Shown one piece after another: positions 36,001-53,874 of a stretch of DNA of 64,000 nt. The DNA lies in NCBI GenBank assembly GCA_037954325.1, contig JBBMNZ010000009.1, positions 8,848,001-8,912,000 of the forward strand, in the 5' to 3' direction. Below the pieces are notes generated by a model. The model saw only the letters and a program-made list of their open reading frames with translations. It did no database searches and was not told the DNA's origin. The translations under genes and the position numbers were made by a program. Numbering within the stretch: position 1 is the stretch's first letter; each line of letters opens with the position of its first letter. Source of the DNA: Fistularia commersonii (taxonomy: Eukaryota > Chordata > Actinopteri > Syngnathiformes > Fistulariidae).

Positions 36001-38122
36001 CTTAAGTGAGCAGTGCAACCACTTGTGGATTAAGGCTGCATTCCATTCAAAGCTGGAGGTCGAAACTTTACAGTTGTAATGGTGGATTGCAGGCCGTGTA
36101 ACAGGCCTCCGCAAACAACGGCAAAATATTTCCACATTGATGTAGATAAAGAACAAGTTTTACTATACAAGTGTGTTTTTAATGAATCAATGGGGATATA
36201 CTTTATAGACTGACCTTTAAAGGTTTAGTCACCATTCACAGTGTATCGCGCTACGGACTCCGTCATTGAAGGGAAGCGATTCCTTATGAAGTTGAGGCAA
36301 CAAATTTGGTCTGATGTCATCAGTAGGAACTTCAGCTTTGAGTGGTGTTCCTTTGTACTTTTTCAAGTAGGGTGTTGAAATGTCTGAATTTGGAGGTTGC
36401 GTGGCACAGAGCATAGAAACAAGGCCCGACTGGATGAATGTCCAGTGACCACTAACCTGTAGGGGTCTAAAAGGTCTCCGTGTATTAGCTTTTTACAGAC
36501 AAATCAAGTTATTCTGAAGGGTTTGTCAGCTGCTTACATTAGCAGCAGACCATGAGTGACCATCAATATAAAATCACACCACAGTAAACAAAAAATACAC
36601 ATGATAGGCCTTTCGTACCATGCAATTTTTTTAAGTAAATAATATATATGATAATGTAGTACTAATCCAAGACTGATGAAAAAGCAAAACACTTTCACCT
36701 TTGAGTAAGCAACTTTTACATCCTAATCATCAGCTGTAACTGCTCATTGTGCTCATCTGCTCAGGGTGGATCCGTAAGTCGACTTAATCAGGCAAAAGCA
36801 GACGAAAAATATCACACAGGTCGCTCTTTTAGAAAAGCGATCTGTTTGAGAATATAAGAATGTTACATCATTCTAAATACAAACTGAAAATAAAAAAAAA
36901 ACTTAATTCGAAGCAACCACTTGAAAACTGCACATGAATGAGCACTACAAGCGTTTGAGTAAATCTGAGAATACTGGACTCAGTATTTCAAATAAAGCCT
37001 TACATGGTCAATATTATTTATTTTACTTTATTTTACTTTATTTTATTTTTATTTTATTGCATAGTTACGTTTCCTCCAATTAGCATCCCTCTTGGCATGT
37101 CCGATAGAATCACTCATACCCACTGACATTTGCTCATTTGTTTGAGACCAAAAAACAAGCACAGGAAACGTCTCTATATTGAGAAAGGCAAAGCGAGTGG
37201 AGAAAAAACCGCAGTGACCCACAACAATTGGAGCTGAGGGTGCAGGGCAGTGGACTTGGGGAAGGTACTACCCTGGACTTTCAGCGAGGTGGGAAAGGTG
37301 GAGGAGGGGCTGATTTAGGCTCGGGAGTAATGGGGGGAAGGGTCTTGTTTGGGAGAGTGGGGCTCTGCTGGGTTGAATGTCAAGGATTTCAAACCTCCCA
37401 GCATAGTGATGCAAAGGGGAATATTTAATCCACCAATGAGGGTTTTCCAGGTTTTCTCTATTTGTCCCCTTTCTGCAGCCCAGCTAAAAAGCAATGTAAG
37501 TTTCCAAACAGCAAGGGAAGAACGGGGGGAGGGGGAACACAAAACATAGCTGACAAGGGACATAACTTCATTTCCACGGTGCTGGGACAGCTGTGTGGAG
37601 TAATCGGCCATGGCAGACCTCTAAAACTTCAATGCATTTAGTGACCCAGGGAAATGGGGAGGGGGCAACTCCAACTGTGTCCAGGCCTTTGGGAGTGCAA
37701 GGGGCTCCTTTCACACCATTTGAAGGGCTTTTGTTAAAAATGTATCCCTTACCTCCTTCACAGAAACAACAGAGTATGTGTTTATGAGAAGAGACGACAA
37801 TAGCATGAATTTTCTCGGCAGCTACCGAACCAAAGATATAGAGGATTGTAGCTGTGATTTTATGTTTAACAGTTACCTGCATGTTCATTGACTTAGATAC
37901 TTATTCAAATTCTGGAGGTAAGTTCTGCAAGGCTTATGTGAATAGACTAAGTGGAGAGCTTTTTGTTGAGACGTGTATCGCAAAAGGACCACAGTTACAA
38001 TTGTTGATGAAAAGGAAACAAAAACAGTAACAGTTGTTAAAAGATCATAAATTCCCTCCCGAGGATTCAGACAGAAATCTATAAATGTCAAGTGTATCTG
38101 AAAAGTAGTGAGATATGAACAG

Positions 38123-38325
38123 TTCATCCTCAAAACAAATAAATGCCACTCTTAAATAGATATACAGCAAAACTAAAATATACCAAGCACAAAATTAAAT
38201 TTGATTATTTTCAAATGAATCAATTTTATGAATGCTTCATCTTCAAAACAAATAAATGCCACTCTTAAAATAGATATACAGCAAAACTAAAATATACCAA
38301 GTACAAAATGCAATTTAATTATTTT
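38123..38325. repeat. Local direct duplication, 113-bp spacing
   Basis: The block starting TTCATCCTCAAAACAAATAA at 38123 recurs from 38236 as TTCATCTTCAAAACAAATAA. Both copies run through GCCACTCTTAAA, AGATATACAGCAAAAC and TAAAATATACCAAG with only a few differences over about 85 bp. Confidence 0.9.
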
Positions 38326-40558
38326 ATTCCTTTAGTTTCTGAGATAACGTTAAAATAAATCATATGTAGTGACTTTTTTGAAGGACAAATGTACATTTTG
38401 TTTTTGCATTTTTTGTTTACATTTTCTATCCGTTCCCGGGCTATTCAATTTTCATGGTCTCCACTTGTTTCTGTAAATTAGTTCTGCACACATTATTTCC
38501 AGCTTCCATCTTGAATGCATAATAAAGCAAAAAACCCTGGGCGTGTGTTTGGAAGTGATCAAACCCCCAAAGCATTAACATACAATAAATTTTGCTTTCA
38601 GCTATGACATCACTCAGAGCATTGGAATACTTTTTCTCCTCCATACGGAATATTCATTAAAAACATAAGTCTGTGATTCTCTGAGCAAGTTATTCCATCC
38701 ACATTTAAACTTTAAGTGTTCCTTAACTTTTTAACTGCACATACGAATACATTTGACCAGAGAGAGCTGTGCAGTCTATCGATGGAGAGGGGTTCATTAT
38801 TTTGTGCTGAGTGTTCTGTCGAAGACTTAGGAAAGAACAAAACATTTTGGGCTAAGATAATGGCTTGCTGTCGGGTGTGAATGAGGTCTCCTTGGAGCTC
38901 AATAAGGTCTGTAAGTTTTACTCCATTATGCTGACATCCCAAAGGCCAGGGGCCACCACCCCCAGTGGTTACCTCTCAAGTATGCATTCATCACCCCCCA
39001 CTGCATGCACTCTTTTGGACGTAAACTCAGTTTCAATCCTCATGGGAGTTTATTTTCCCAGAACGACCTGGGGATGATATGCAATCATACCGGTGAAATC
39101 ATATTTCAGGCCCCGTTGTCACTTTTGTTTGATATTTCGGTTCAAAAAAATCGAGAGGGGCTCTTATCAGAGCAGTCAGAAAGGGAATACATCGGGTTTC
39201 TTTGCCAATTTCCCTGACTCAGGTCTGTGCACATTCCTGAATGGTGTGCAAGGAGCAGAACACTCATTCCTGCCTCACCCGCTCACTGTTTGTTTAAGGC
39301 AAGCACCTCTGGCACGAGGGCCTCCATTTGGGCCTGTTGTATCAATGTTAATGGTTGCGTTTAAAAAGCCACAAGCAAACAGGGAAACAAAGGCCGCTAA
39401 GCCAAACACACATGCTACCTTCTTACCCATTGTCAGAGGAAATCTGCAAGCATTATTGTAATGATTTTACCACCAATGAAGGCTTAACTGAGTAGACGTT
39501 ACTAAGTAGATAAATAAAAAGAAATAAAAAATAAAAAATGCGTATACATATATTTACATATATACATAAATCCATAGATTCCTGGCCTAGTCTTCAAAAC
39601 AAGGAAATTTATTTTCTCATCAGGGGATCTAAATACATCATGGAACGAGGTGCGTGAGACTGATGAGACATTTTTTTCTCCCCAACCATTTGCATATGAC
39701 GCGTTTTTCTGCACGATTTAGCAAGACTTAATAAGCTCCGTCTCAGATAATTTCTTTGTGTCAGGACAGCTACACTGTCTCCCAGGTACTGAATCTTATC
39801 CGAGTGCCACAAGATGATTTGCCCCCTGGGTTTTAACCATCCCTAATGTTTTCAAAACAACATAATGATATTAAAAAGTACGTTTTTATTTGCCATATTT
39901 TCAAGCCATGATCATCAAGTCGAGGGGCGACTCCCATGTGTGACTCATCCTGCAGCTGAATTCCCAGCATCGCAGATGTTCGATCAGGTTCTTACCTTAT
40001 GATTCTCATTCCATTAGAAATCTGTATTTTCAAAGTGAGACTGAGCTGGATGATGTTGCTGCATTTGTTTTCTCTAAATTTGGTTCACCTTTTGCGAAAT
40101 AAGTTGAAACTTTGATAATGTCTGCAGCATGGGTGTATGTGAGAATGAGAAGAAAGTTCCAGCGGTGCCACCTAAGAAAGTCAAAATGGATCCAACACCC
40201 ACCGTCTCTTTGGTCATCCGTGTTTAAGTCCAACGCCCCCGCGAATCCCCTGCCCCGCATCCTAGCAGCGATGCATCTGGTTTTCATTTGCACTACACAA
40301 CCAAATGGAATGTGCTTTTAAAATGATTTACTACCCCATCAATACATACTTTAGCTAACATGAAGTTAAGTGAACCAAAAGCCAAAAGATTTATGGTCTC
40401 ATATTGAAAGAGAAAATTTTCATTTCAACCCAAATGTAGCTGCAATGCCAAACAAGACATGAGCACTTTTAAAAACTTAAAGATTTTTTTTTAATAGGAA
40501 TACCAGATATTTTTTGATGAAAAGTAATCAGAAAGTTTTTACACGGCATGCAACTGGC

Positions 40559-40564
40559 TTTATT
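40559..40564 (-). promoter_or_regulatory. Candidate c9 poly(A) signal AATAAA (minus)
   Basis: Minus strand AACAAAATAAAGCCAGTTGC lies about 640 nt past the c9 stop codon. Confidence 0.4.
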
Positions 40565-41204
40565 TTGTTCACGGTGCAGTGGAGTTTTAGGGTTCCAAGA
40601 AAGGAAAAAGTGGGGAACACAGAGTTCAGGACTATTTAAAACATGTTGCTATTTAAACAATGCCTGATGTGTCTTGCAGTTGTCAGTGTTCAACAAGTAC
40701 ACAAAGTAAACTACACTTAAGTTTAAACTACACTTAAGTTTCAGCTTAAAATGCAGTTTTTGCCAGAAAACATGGCGCAATACTGATTGTTGCTGAATGC
40801 ATGATGCCAGCCCACTAAATATCTTTATGACAGGCTTTGATAAAGCGTGAGGTTTCCAACTTTGGTAATTGTGTCTCTCCTGAAAAAGAGACTCTTTCTC
40901 AGTGAAACTGCCTTTAAAATAAATGATTAGTAAAAAAAAATACGATAGTCTTCATTTCAGTGTGAACATAACAAGAATTCATATCAACAAGTGGCTTGAT
41001 TTACTACAACTTTGAGTAAAAGCTTTAAAACAATTTGCTCAAAAAAAAAACAGCAGTTGTGTTTACAGAGATATCCAGTACTGGTGGCTCTGCTCTTGTT
41101 TATAGAAGAATTGAGTCTTCTCATTTGTATCTCCTGTGACAAAGCGTGTGTGCACAGAGTGTTTCAGTAAGAGGACGATGTTTGTTTTGTAGCCATTCGT
41201 CAGT

Positions 41205-47040
<5,836 letters not shown>

Positions 47041-47084
47041 GATGAAGCTGTGAGAAGTCCTTTGGTTTCTGTCTTTGCCGCATC

Positions 47085-47125
47085 TTTAAACCCTCTACTC
47101 TGTCAATCATTAGCAAATTGCAAAA
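47085..47125 (-). promoter_or_regulatory. c9 proximal promoter: C/EBP-like, HNF1-like and TATA-like boxes
   Basis: On the minus strand, TTTTGCAAT (C/EBP-like, 47117-47125) is followed by GCTAATGATTGAC (47102-47114, 11 of 13 matches to the HNF1 consensus GTTAATNATTAAC). A TATA-like TTTAAA (47085-47090) lies 45 nt before the c9 ATG. This arrangement fits hepatocyte expression, the known main source of C9. The 5' UTR would be only about 15-20 nt. Confidence 0.55.
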
Positions 47126-47397
47126 GAGTGATGTTTTTCCCGTCAATAGTTTGGATTTCAGGTAAAGCCATATTGATTTTGGGCTTGGAAAATTCCCAGA
47201 CCAGATTTTATACTGTTAGTTTTAACAGTATCACCCAACAAAGTAAGTAACGAATCATTTCTTCTTATTCTGTTATATTCCAAAATATATTTTCCCATTT
47301 CTAAAATGCTTTTACCCGCCAGTGTGGACTTTTATTTACGTGTGAGTCACTGAGCAGTAAGTCCGGGGTTTTAAATTTCCCTGCGTAGGATGACTGA

Positions 47398-47750
47398 CTC
47401 ATCCCCTGTCCAAACCGCTTATCCAGCGCCGGGTCACGGTGTCAGCGGTCCGAGGTCAACCCAGACCCCGACCCCGCCGCTGAACCCTCGCCTGAACCTC
47501 TTCACCCGGGGCGGGGCCTCCTCCGACCTGTTGGGTGCAACCCACTGCTTTCCAGGACGGTACCATAGCCTCTGAACAGTGCCTGCAGAGGCTTGATGGA
47601 TGACGTCGCTGACAAGACCACATCGTTCATCGACGAAGAGGGAATCCTGAGGTTTCCACACCAGAAACTCCCGTCCATGAAGATCATAAACGCGATTGGT
47701 GATCCTCTTAAGAAGGAAGGACTGGTCCGGCCTTCCGCACCTCATTAAAA
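47398..47750 (-). repeat. Possible retroelement 3' fragment upstream of c9
   Basis: The minus strand has an open frame with protein-like composition (VYDLHGREFLVWKPQDSLFV, then GTVQRLWYRPGKQWVAP). It ends in a GC-rich stretch reading GACCCGGCGCTGGATAAGCG. That tail resembles the 'CGACCC..GGATAAGCGG' end of many fish dispersed repeats. The frame itself is not recognised. It is higher in GC than its surroundings. Confidence 0.35.
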
Positions 47751-50732
47751 GATAACACGAGTTTTTAGTATTGATACAACCTGAACTATCTTTTACCAAA
47801 AAGTCATATCAAACAAATTTCTGTGATGCTAAACATTTCACCTCGATTCTTAAGAAAGGTGCCAAGGCAGCCCACTTATGCTGGTACTATTTGGTAATAT
47901 TTTTCTTTTCTCTTAGTAAAAACACATTGTGTTTACTTGAGGCCCAAAGAACTTAGTGTCATGCTTGAATTGTAATTTGACATATCTGCATTTCCAGTAT
48001 TGAGTAATATTCCAGGCAAGGTCACAGGAGAGCCAGAGCAAATACTGCATGTTTGCCTGCCGTGTTGTAATAAACTGACATCAAATGATCCACTGATCAT
48101 TTATGTTTGAGATATGGAGCAAATAGTAAAATATGTGCCATGAAAAAAAAGTTCCTTTGGATGGATTGAAAGCTCAGGTGAGTTTTTTTTCCCAAAAACT
48201 TACAGCAGGTTCTTGCACAGCGAGTTGAAGTTCAGCCATTTGTCCACTAGATGACGACGTAGAACAAACAACAGATTTTATGCAGGGACTTGCAGGAGCT
48301 CAAAACAGGAGCGTTCTTATGCCAGTGATGTATTGTTGATGAATTAAAAAAAAAAAAAAGAAAAAAAAAACTTAAAATGACGCCATTTAACCAAAATTTC
48401 TGATCATTCTATCGAAATTTATTTTCATTAAAATTTGAATATCCACTTATAAAAATTTTTTAATTCTATATATTAACTGCTTGCATGACCCTTGACTTTT
48501 AAAAGCAGTTTTAACCATTGGTGCTCCTAATGTATTCAGTTATCAGTAGTATTGCATATGTAGGGTTTATATTTGGGATTTTTATGTAGTATAATTGTAC
48601 GAACAACAATGTAGTTTGATCCCTTTTTGAAGTTTTACCAGCCATTATTCTTCCTTTTGCACTCGCTGATTTTTAAACTTTTCTTTTCATATGTATACTA
48701 TAAATATATTTAAAGAAAAAGCCTTACACAATGCAAAGGAAGTCTTAAACAGATGCACCTACTGATCTTTCACGTGATCTGTGAAGGCTTTGCTGAGTCT
48801 GCAGTTCTTCGCCCTGACTATGGGAGGAGTGTGCGTATTACTGACAAAAAAAAAAAAATTACAGAGTTTATAAAAAAAGAAGTAAAAATTTCAAAAGTAA
48901 ATAATCAGAAGGGTCGATCAAACAAGTCATGATCTTGTAACTTATTATTGAAGGGAGGTTTGAGGAGACGAGAGGCAGCTGAGAGTGTGCGTTTCTGCAT
49001 CTGTGGGGGTGAATGTGAAGTTGAATTCCTGAATAATCAGCAGACTGACAAGTCTTTTCTGCTGACTTAAATAAACATAGTTCCCTGGTGTCTTCAGCTC
49101 CAATCTGGGGGGCTACCTTGTCCTGGTTCTTCTCCCGGAATCGGAGGTAGAGCTGGGGTAGTCTCAGGGCTGTGTGGTCACAGCCCGCCTGCGAGGCACA
49201 AATATGTGCTGAAGTCACCATTTTAGACCAGTTCGGCAGTTTCCTCCAGGCTCCCTCAGGAAACCAGAGGGTAAGTAAGGTGCTTGGCCAATATTTCTAC
49301 TGACTAGAAAGACTTCCTGTTTTTAGGGTTGGGAGTTTGAGTTCAGTGGAAATACTTCAGGAACCGTCAGTTTCGCTCCAGCAGTGGATCTTGTCATATT
49401 GAGCAGTGGAACGTTATAACAAATTACCTAGCACTGCTTTATTTATCTTTATTTTCTATTTTTTGGTTTAACACCTAGATGCAGGAGAGGTGGTCTGGCA
49501 CTAAAAAGTTAAAAAGAGATCACAACTCCCCAATTATGGACTGTAGATAAGTGGCTATATTAGGGTCGTCGTTATGGTTGCAGATGCTTCCAGGATTGAC
49601 GCCCTAAATACTTGATGTTTTGATTGCGGCCTTCCTGTTGCAAACCCAGGAAGGGGCGCTTGCCATTTGCAAGTCTTCATAAGCTTTCTATCATAAAATA
49701 AAAACCCTCCAGTGTGCCATCTGCAGTCTTGATTCTTGAGTGCCGTCCCCTATATTTTGCCTCGCCTCGCCATAGCTCCAATGTCATAGGAGTTACCTCC
49801 TACATGGCCTCCTACATGCGGTTGCATTGGAAGCGCCAGTGAATCACTTACACAAGAAGAGGGACTCGTAATTATGACCGAAAATCCAGTGACTGGCAGT
49901 GATGCTGGACGGGGAGGGACACGTCACCACAGGAAATGGATGGACATAAGATAAAACTGCTTCCAACTGGAAAATGCATTTTGCAAGACTTACATTTTGT
50001 TGTCATATGTTAAAGTAGTTGCTTACATTTCAGGATATACAGTATATGATAAATTCATGACACATACAAACGAAACTTTTCAAGTTAGTTTTAAATTTGA
50101 AAAACAATGAGACATTTCACTGTGTAACACAATATTTGCTGAAAGCAGCATATAAACTTTCTCTGGAAAAAGGATCAACAACAGAAGGCTAGTTCCCCAG
50201 GGGATTTGGCTGGGCTGATGAGCTAAACCTGTTAGATGGATAAGTGCACACATTTGGTCATTTTAAGTGCAATTAAACAAAACATGAAAATGAATTTCAA
50301 TAAAAAAAAAGCCAATAGAAGCCGATGAAAGAGATCAGCGGGTGAAAATATGGCCTGCCTGCTGCAAACCAGCTTTTGTCAGCAGAACACAGGATACAGA
50401 GTCAGGAAGGACATCCTTCCCCTGTACTCTTCTTTCTCACCTCCAAATCTTGTGTCTTTCTGACTTTAGACAAATCTATATTTGTTTTCTTTGAAACTCT
50501 GATTTGAATGAGGAAAAAAAAATCTGCTGTTACAGGGAAGTCCGAACTATATGCACTTGATGGTTGAAGTGATGGGTGGAGATGATTTTTCACTTTTCCA
50601 TCCATCTGTTAGCAGGTTGAGAGAGAGTGAAAGTGAGAAACAGAGGTGGGGGGAATGTGTGCATGTAAAGTTTCCACAATATATAGATATATAGATATAC
50701 CGTTATGTATATATAGATTTGACAATATATAC

Positions 50733-51087
50733 ACTGCTCAAAAAGATAAAGGGAACACTTAAAAAACACATCCTAGATCTAAATGAATGAAATATTCTTA
50801 TGAAATACTTTGCTCTTTACACAGTTGAATGTGCTGACAACAAAATCACACAAAAATGATCAATGGAAATCAATTGTATCAACCCATGGAGGTCTGGATA
50901 AGAATCACACTCAAAATTAAAGTGTAAAAACAAACTCCAGGCTGATCCAGCTTTGATGTAATGTCCTTAAAACAAGTCAAAATGAATCCGTGTTGCTTCC
51001 TGAGTGGACACTATGATTTCACAGAAGTGAGATTGACTTGGAGTTACATTTTGTTGTTCAAGTGTTCCCTTTATTTTTTTGAGCAGT
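50733..51087. mobile_element. Non-autonomous Tc1/mariner-like DNA element (about 355 bp)
   Basis: Terminal inverted repeats ACTGCTCAAAAAGATAAAGG (left) and, complementary, ACTGCTCAAAAAAATAAAGG (right) match at 27 of 28 positions through GGGAACACTT. TA-rich flanks (TATATAC before, ATATTT after) are consistent with a TA target. The interior (ATGTAACTCCAAGTCAATC, TTAGATCTAGGATGTG) has no transposase. This is a familiar dispersed fish repeat type. Confidence 0.75.
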
Positions 51088-53639
51088 ATATTTACTTTTA
51101 AATAAAGTAATTTAGTGGCATCAGTGAATGTGTCGATGCAGATATACTCTGTGACACAGTTTGTTCCACAGGTTTGAGGGTTCATCAGTTCAAACTCCTC
51201 ATGTAGGAAAATAATAATATGGGTGCAGGAGTGGGGGAACCATGGGATCCCACAGCAAGTAAGTCAATGTGTTTTTGTGTATTTTGCACAGTTATCTACA
51301 TGTATGTTCAAATCACCCTAAGGAGAGCCATGAGAAACGATAGGGCATTAGTCGAGCAAACAAACAGAAATAAGAACCACCAAATGATTAACCGTTAGCA
51401 GGAATTGCACAGAAATGTTCCTGGCTTTTCAGCTGGAGAGTGTGATTTACCAGGTCACATGACTGCACTTCTGTCATGCCAAATGGCCTCGACAGAGCTT
51501 TTTTTCTTAAACTGTGCACAGCAGAGGTCCAAGTCTGGTTACCTATACCTTGCCGCTTCACCCAACCCAAAGTGAGCGCACTTGCAGGTTTCCTTTTTTT
51601 TTTTTTTGTCCAGGGAAAGAGTTAATATTGTTCTGAAATGTTTTTTTGGCCCCCGTCAGTTGTGGGTAAAAACAGCCGCACTGACATCATGTCAGTGCAG
51701 AGTTCAGTGTTGATACTTTCTCTGGTTTCTTTGCCACTACAAACGGCTGATTTCCCTCCCTGGGAAGTTTGTTCTGCTTTCCTTGCTTTAACTGTTTTTG
51801 TAGTGTCCAGCTGAAACGGCTGATCGCTAAAAAATCCGGGTCTTCTGAAAAAAAATCCCCAAACGCACCACCATCGATCGGCCCTGCACGCCATAAAAGA
51901 AACACTGTCTTCCTGGGAAAATCATCGACCAATACAAGCCCTGGAGCAATAGAATCACGGTCATTATGTAGATGAATCGTGCAACGACCTGCTTCCAGCT
52001 ATCACTTTACTGTATTTGCAATGAAAAGAAGTGAGAGCAAAGGATATGTTGTGAAAAAAAAGTGCTGTGTTTGTGTTTCCACGGCTGCACTTCTCTTTGC
52101 GCCCTCTGTTTCGACATATCATGCCCCATATACATAATGATTAACAACTTGTTTTCCATCAAATTCATTAGCTTTCGAGCGTGAAAGCCATCCAGCGCGC
52201 AGAGCAGCTGCGTATATTACGCTTCTCTGTTGCCGCATGTTAAACCCGGCAGCCAAACATTCTCCGGTTTCAAGTCGCCTTCAGTTACTAGAAAAGCCAG
52301 TCATATGTTTCATAATGTGTTACAATAATCTGGGCTTTAATTTTTTTTTTCCTTTTTTCAGCAGCGGATTGTTGTCCTCTCGCAGTAAAATACGACATTT
52401 GCATTTTAGAAAACACAAGACTTTAGAAGGAAAGCACATTTTAATGCATCCTGAAATGTTAAACCCCCCCTTCCTGCAGATGGAAGCTAGTAAGCTTTGG
52501 GATAGAAACAGGAAATATTTCATGATAAAAGAGAAAAATAAAATTAACCTCAAAGTTTCCCCGATAGCTGCTTTGGAATAATCTTTGCCTTATCAACCCT
52601 GATGTTTATGAACTGCTTGATTTCCCCCCTTGTAAACACAAACAATATTGTATAATCATATAAAAACATCCATTATATTCTGGCAAATCTTGAACCGTGA
52701 ACCTAAATTCATTGTTACCCATCACACTATTTGTTTTATCTTCACATTGAACATCTTAACTAGTCTCAATCCGGGTTTTTCCAAGTTAATAGCTTTCCTG
52801 CTTTCCTTCATAATTGTCTTGATGGGAAGTTATTTGGAAACACAAGATAACATACTTTTATTATCTTTATTTTGTCGCAGCAGTGCATCAACAATACGGC
52901 TTCAGTTCACCTCTGACCTGCGTGAAAGAGCAACATTGGCACCGACATTTCGTTTCATTTGGAGCGGCGACTGTGGCAAAGGCCAATGTTTTGAAAAGAA
53001 TTAACTGCACGGTGCCGAAGACTTCTCTCAGGAGAGCGTCGCCTTTGAAGAAGGTTTGACATAGCGGTCAAACAATGTAAATACAAGTAGGCATCTGTCA
53101 CATGGTCCCCATGGACTTTCCTCCAAAGCTAATGTTGTGAGAGGAGAGGCTGCGAGTTTTTTTTTTAGCAAACCCCTGCAAAGTGACTCAACCTTAGTGG
53201 TGGATTTAATGAGCTCTATTTAGGTCAATCAGGGAACTTGTCCTGAATCAGCAGGCAGGTGTGTCTCTCTGCACAGGCTGGGCTGAATACACACCCTCAG
53301 GTCAAAAACGGATCCAACCTCAGGTGTGACGGAAAAACAACAAAAATAAGAGGGTCTCCACTCAAATGAGGGTAATTTTTGTATATTGACCCTCCCCTCC
53401 AGACACACACGCACGCCCCAAATGTCTAATAGTGTGTTAGACAACAATTAAAACCAGCTGTAAACTATTTTCAAAAGGAAATAGAGGCACCGCAAAGCAA
53501 ATGCGAGATATCAACAATATATTGCATTAATGGGGGGGATAATTAACTACACTTTGTGCACGGTCATGTTTGGGATATGCAGGCCTTGAGGTTGCAGATG
53601 GCAAAAGTCACACCTCGTTTGAGGATGACAGTGTTTTAT

Positions 53640-53874
53640 TTTGTTCCACGTGAGCAGCGCCGCCGCCCCTCCTCCAGCTGGAAGGGATCGCCGGCAGGCG
53701 AAGGGTTAAACTGGGAGTCCGCCTCGGCAGTCTATTCCCTCCGACCGCGGCATCGAGCGGAAAACATCTGACTGCTGCTCGGTTTCTGAGGCTGTGTTTG
53801 ATTTTTTTTTTTCTTTCTCTCCTCATTTTTTTGTGCGCCAGCGCCGCGGACGCACAGCGGGGACGAAAGTCACG
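53640..53874 (+). promoter_or_regulatory. Probable dab2 CpG promoter and non-coding first exon
   Basis: A CpG-dense block ends GCGCCGCGGACGCACAGCG...GTCACG|GTAGGT with a good 5' splice site at 53874/53875. It lies 3 kb before the acceptor CTACCACAG|ACG (56807/56808) that opens the first coding exon of dab2. Mammalian DAB2 also has non-coding 5' exons. The start site itself is not defined. Confidence 0.45.

Larger units (their letters stand above)
31819..41204. other. Intergenic region between gas1 and c9
   Basis: About 9.4 kb with no recognisable exon. It includes the gas1 3' UTR, poly-G/poly-C tracts (near 32179 and 32284-32303), a CA/TA compound microsatellite, a small 16-bp tandem duplication (CTGGCCAGCTTTCCCC, 34843-34874), a 113-bp-spaced duplication (38123-38325) and the c9 3' UTR. 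Otherwise I see nothing identifiable. Confidence 0.55.

Noticed and set aside
48868..49221. 117-codon minus-strand ORF between c9 and dab2
   Set aside because: No recognisable motif, low-complexity ends, and no splice or promoter support.
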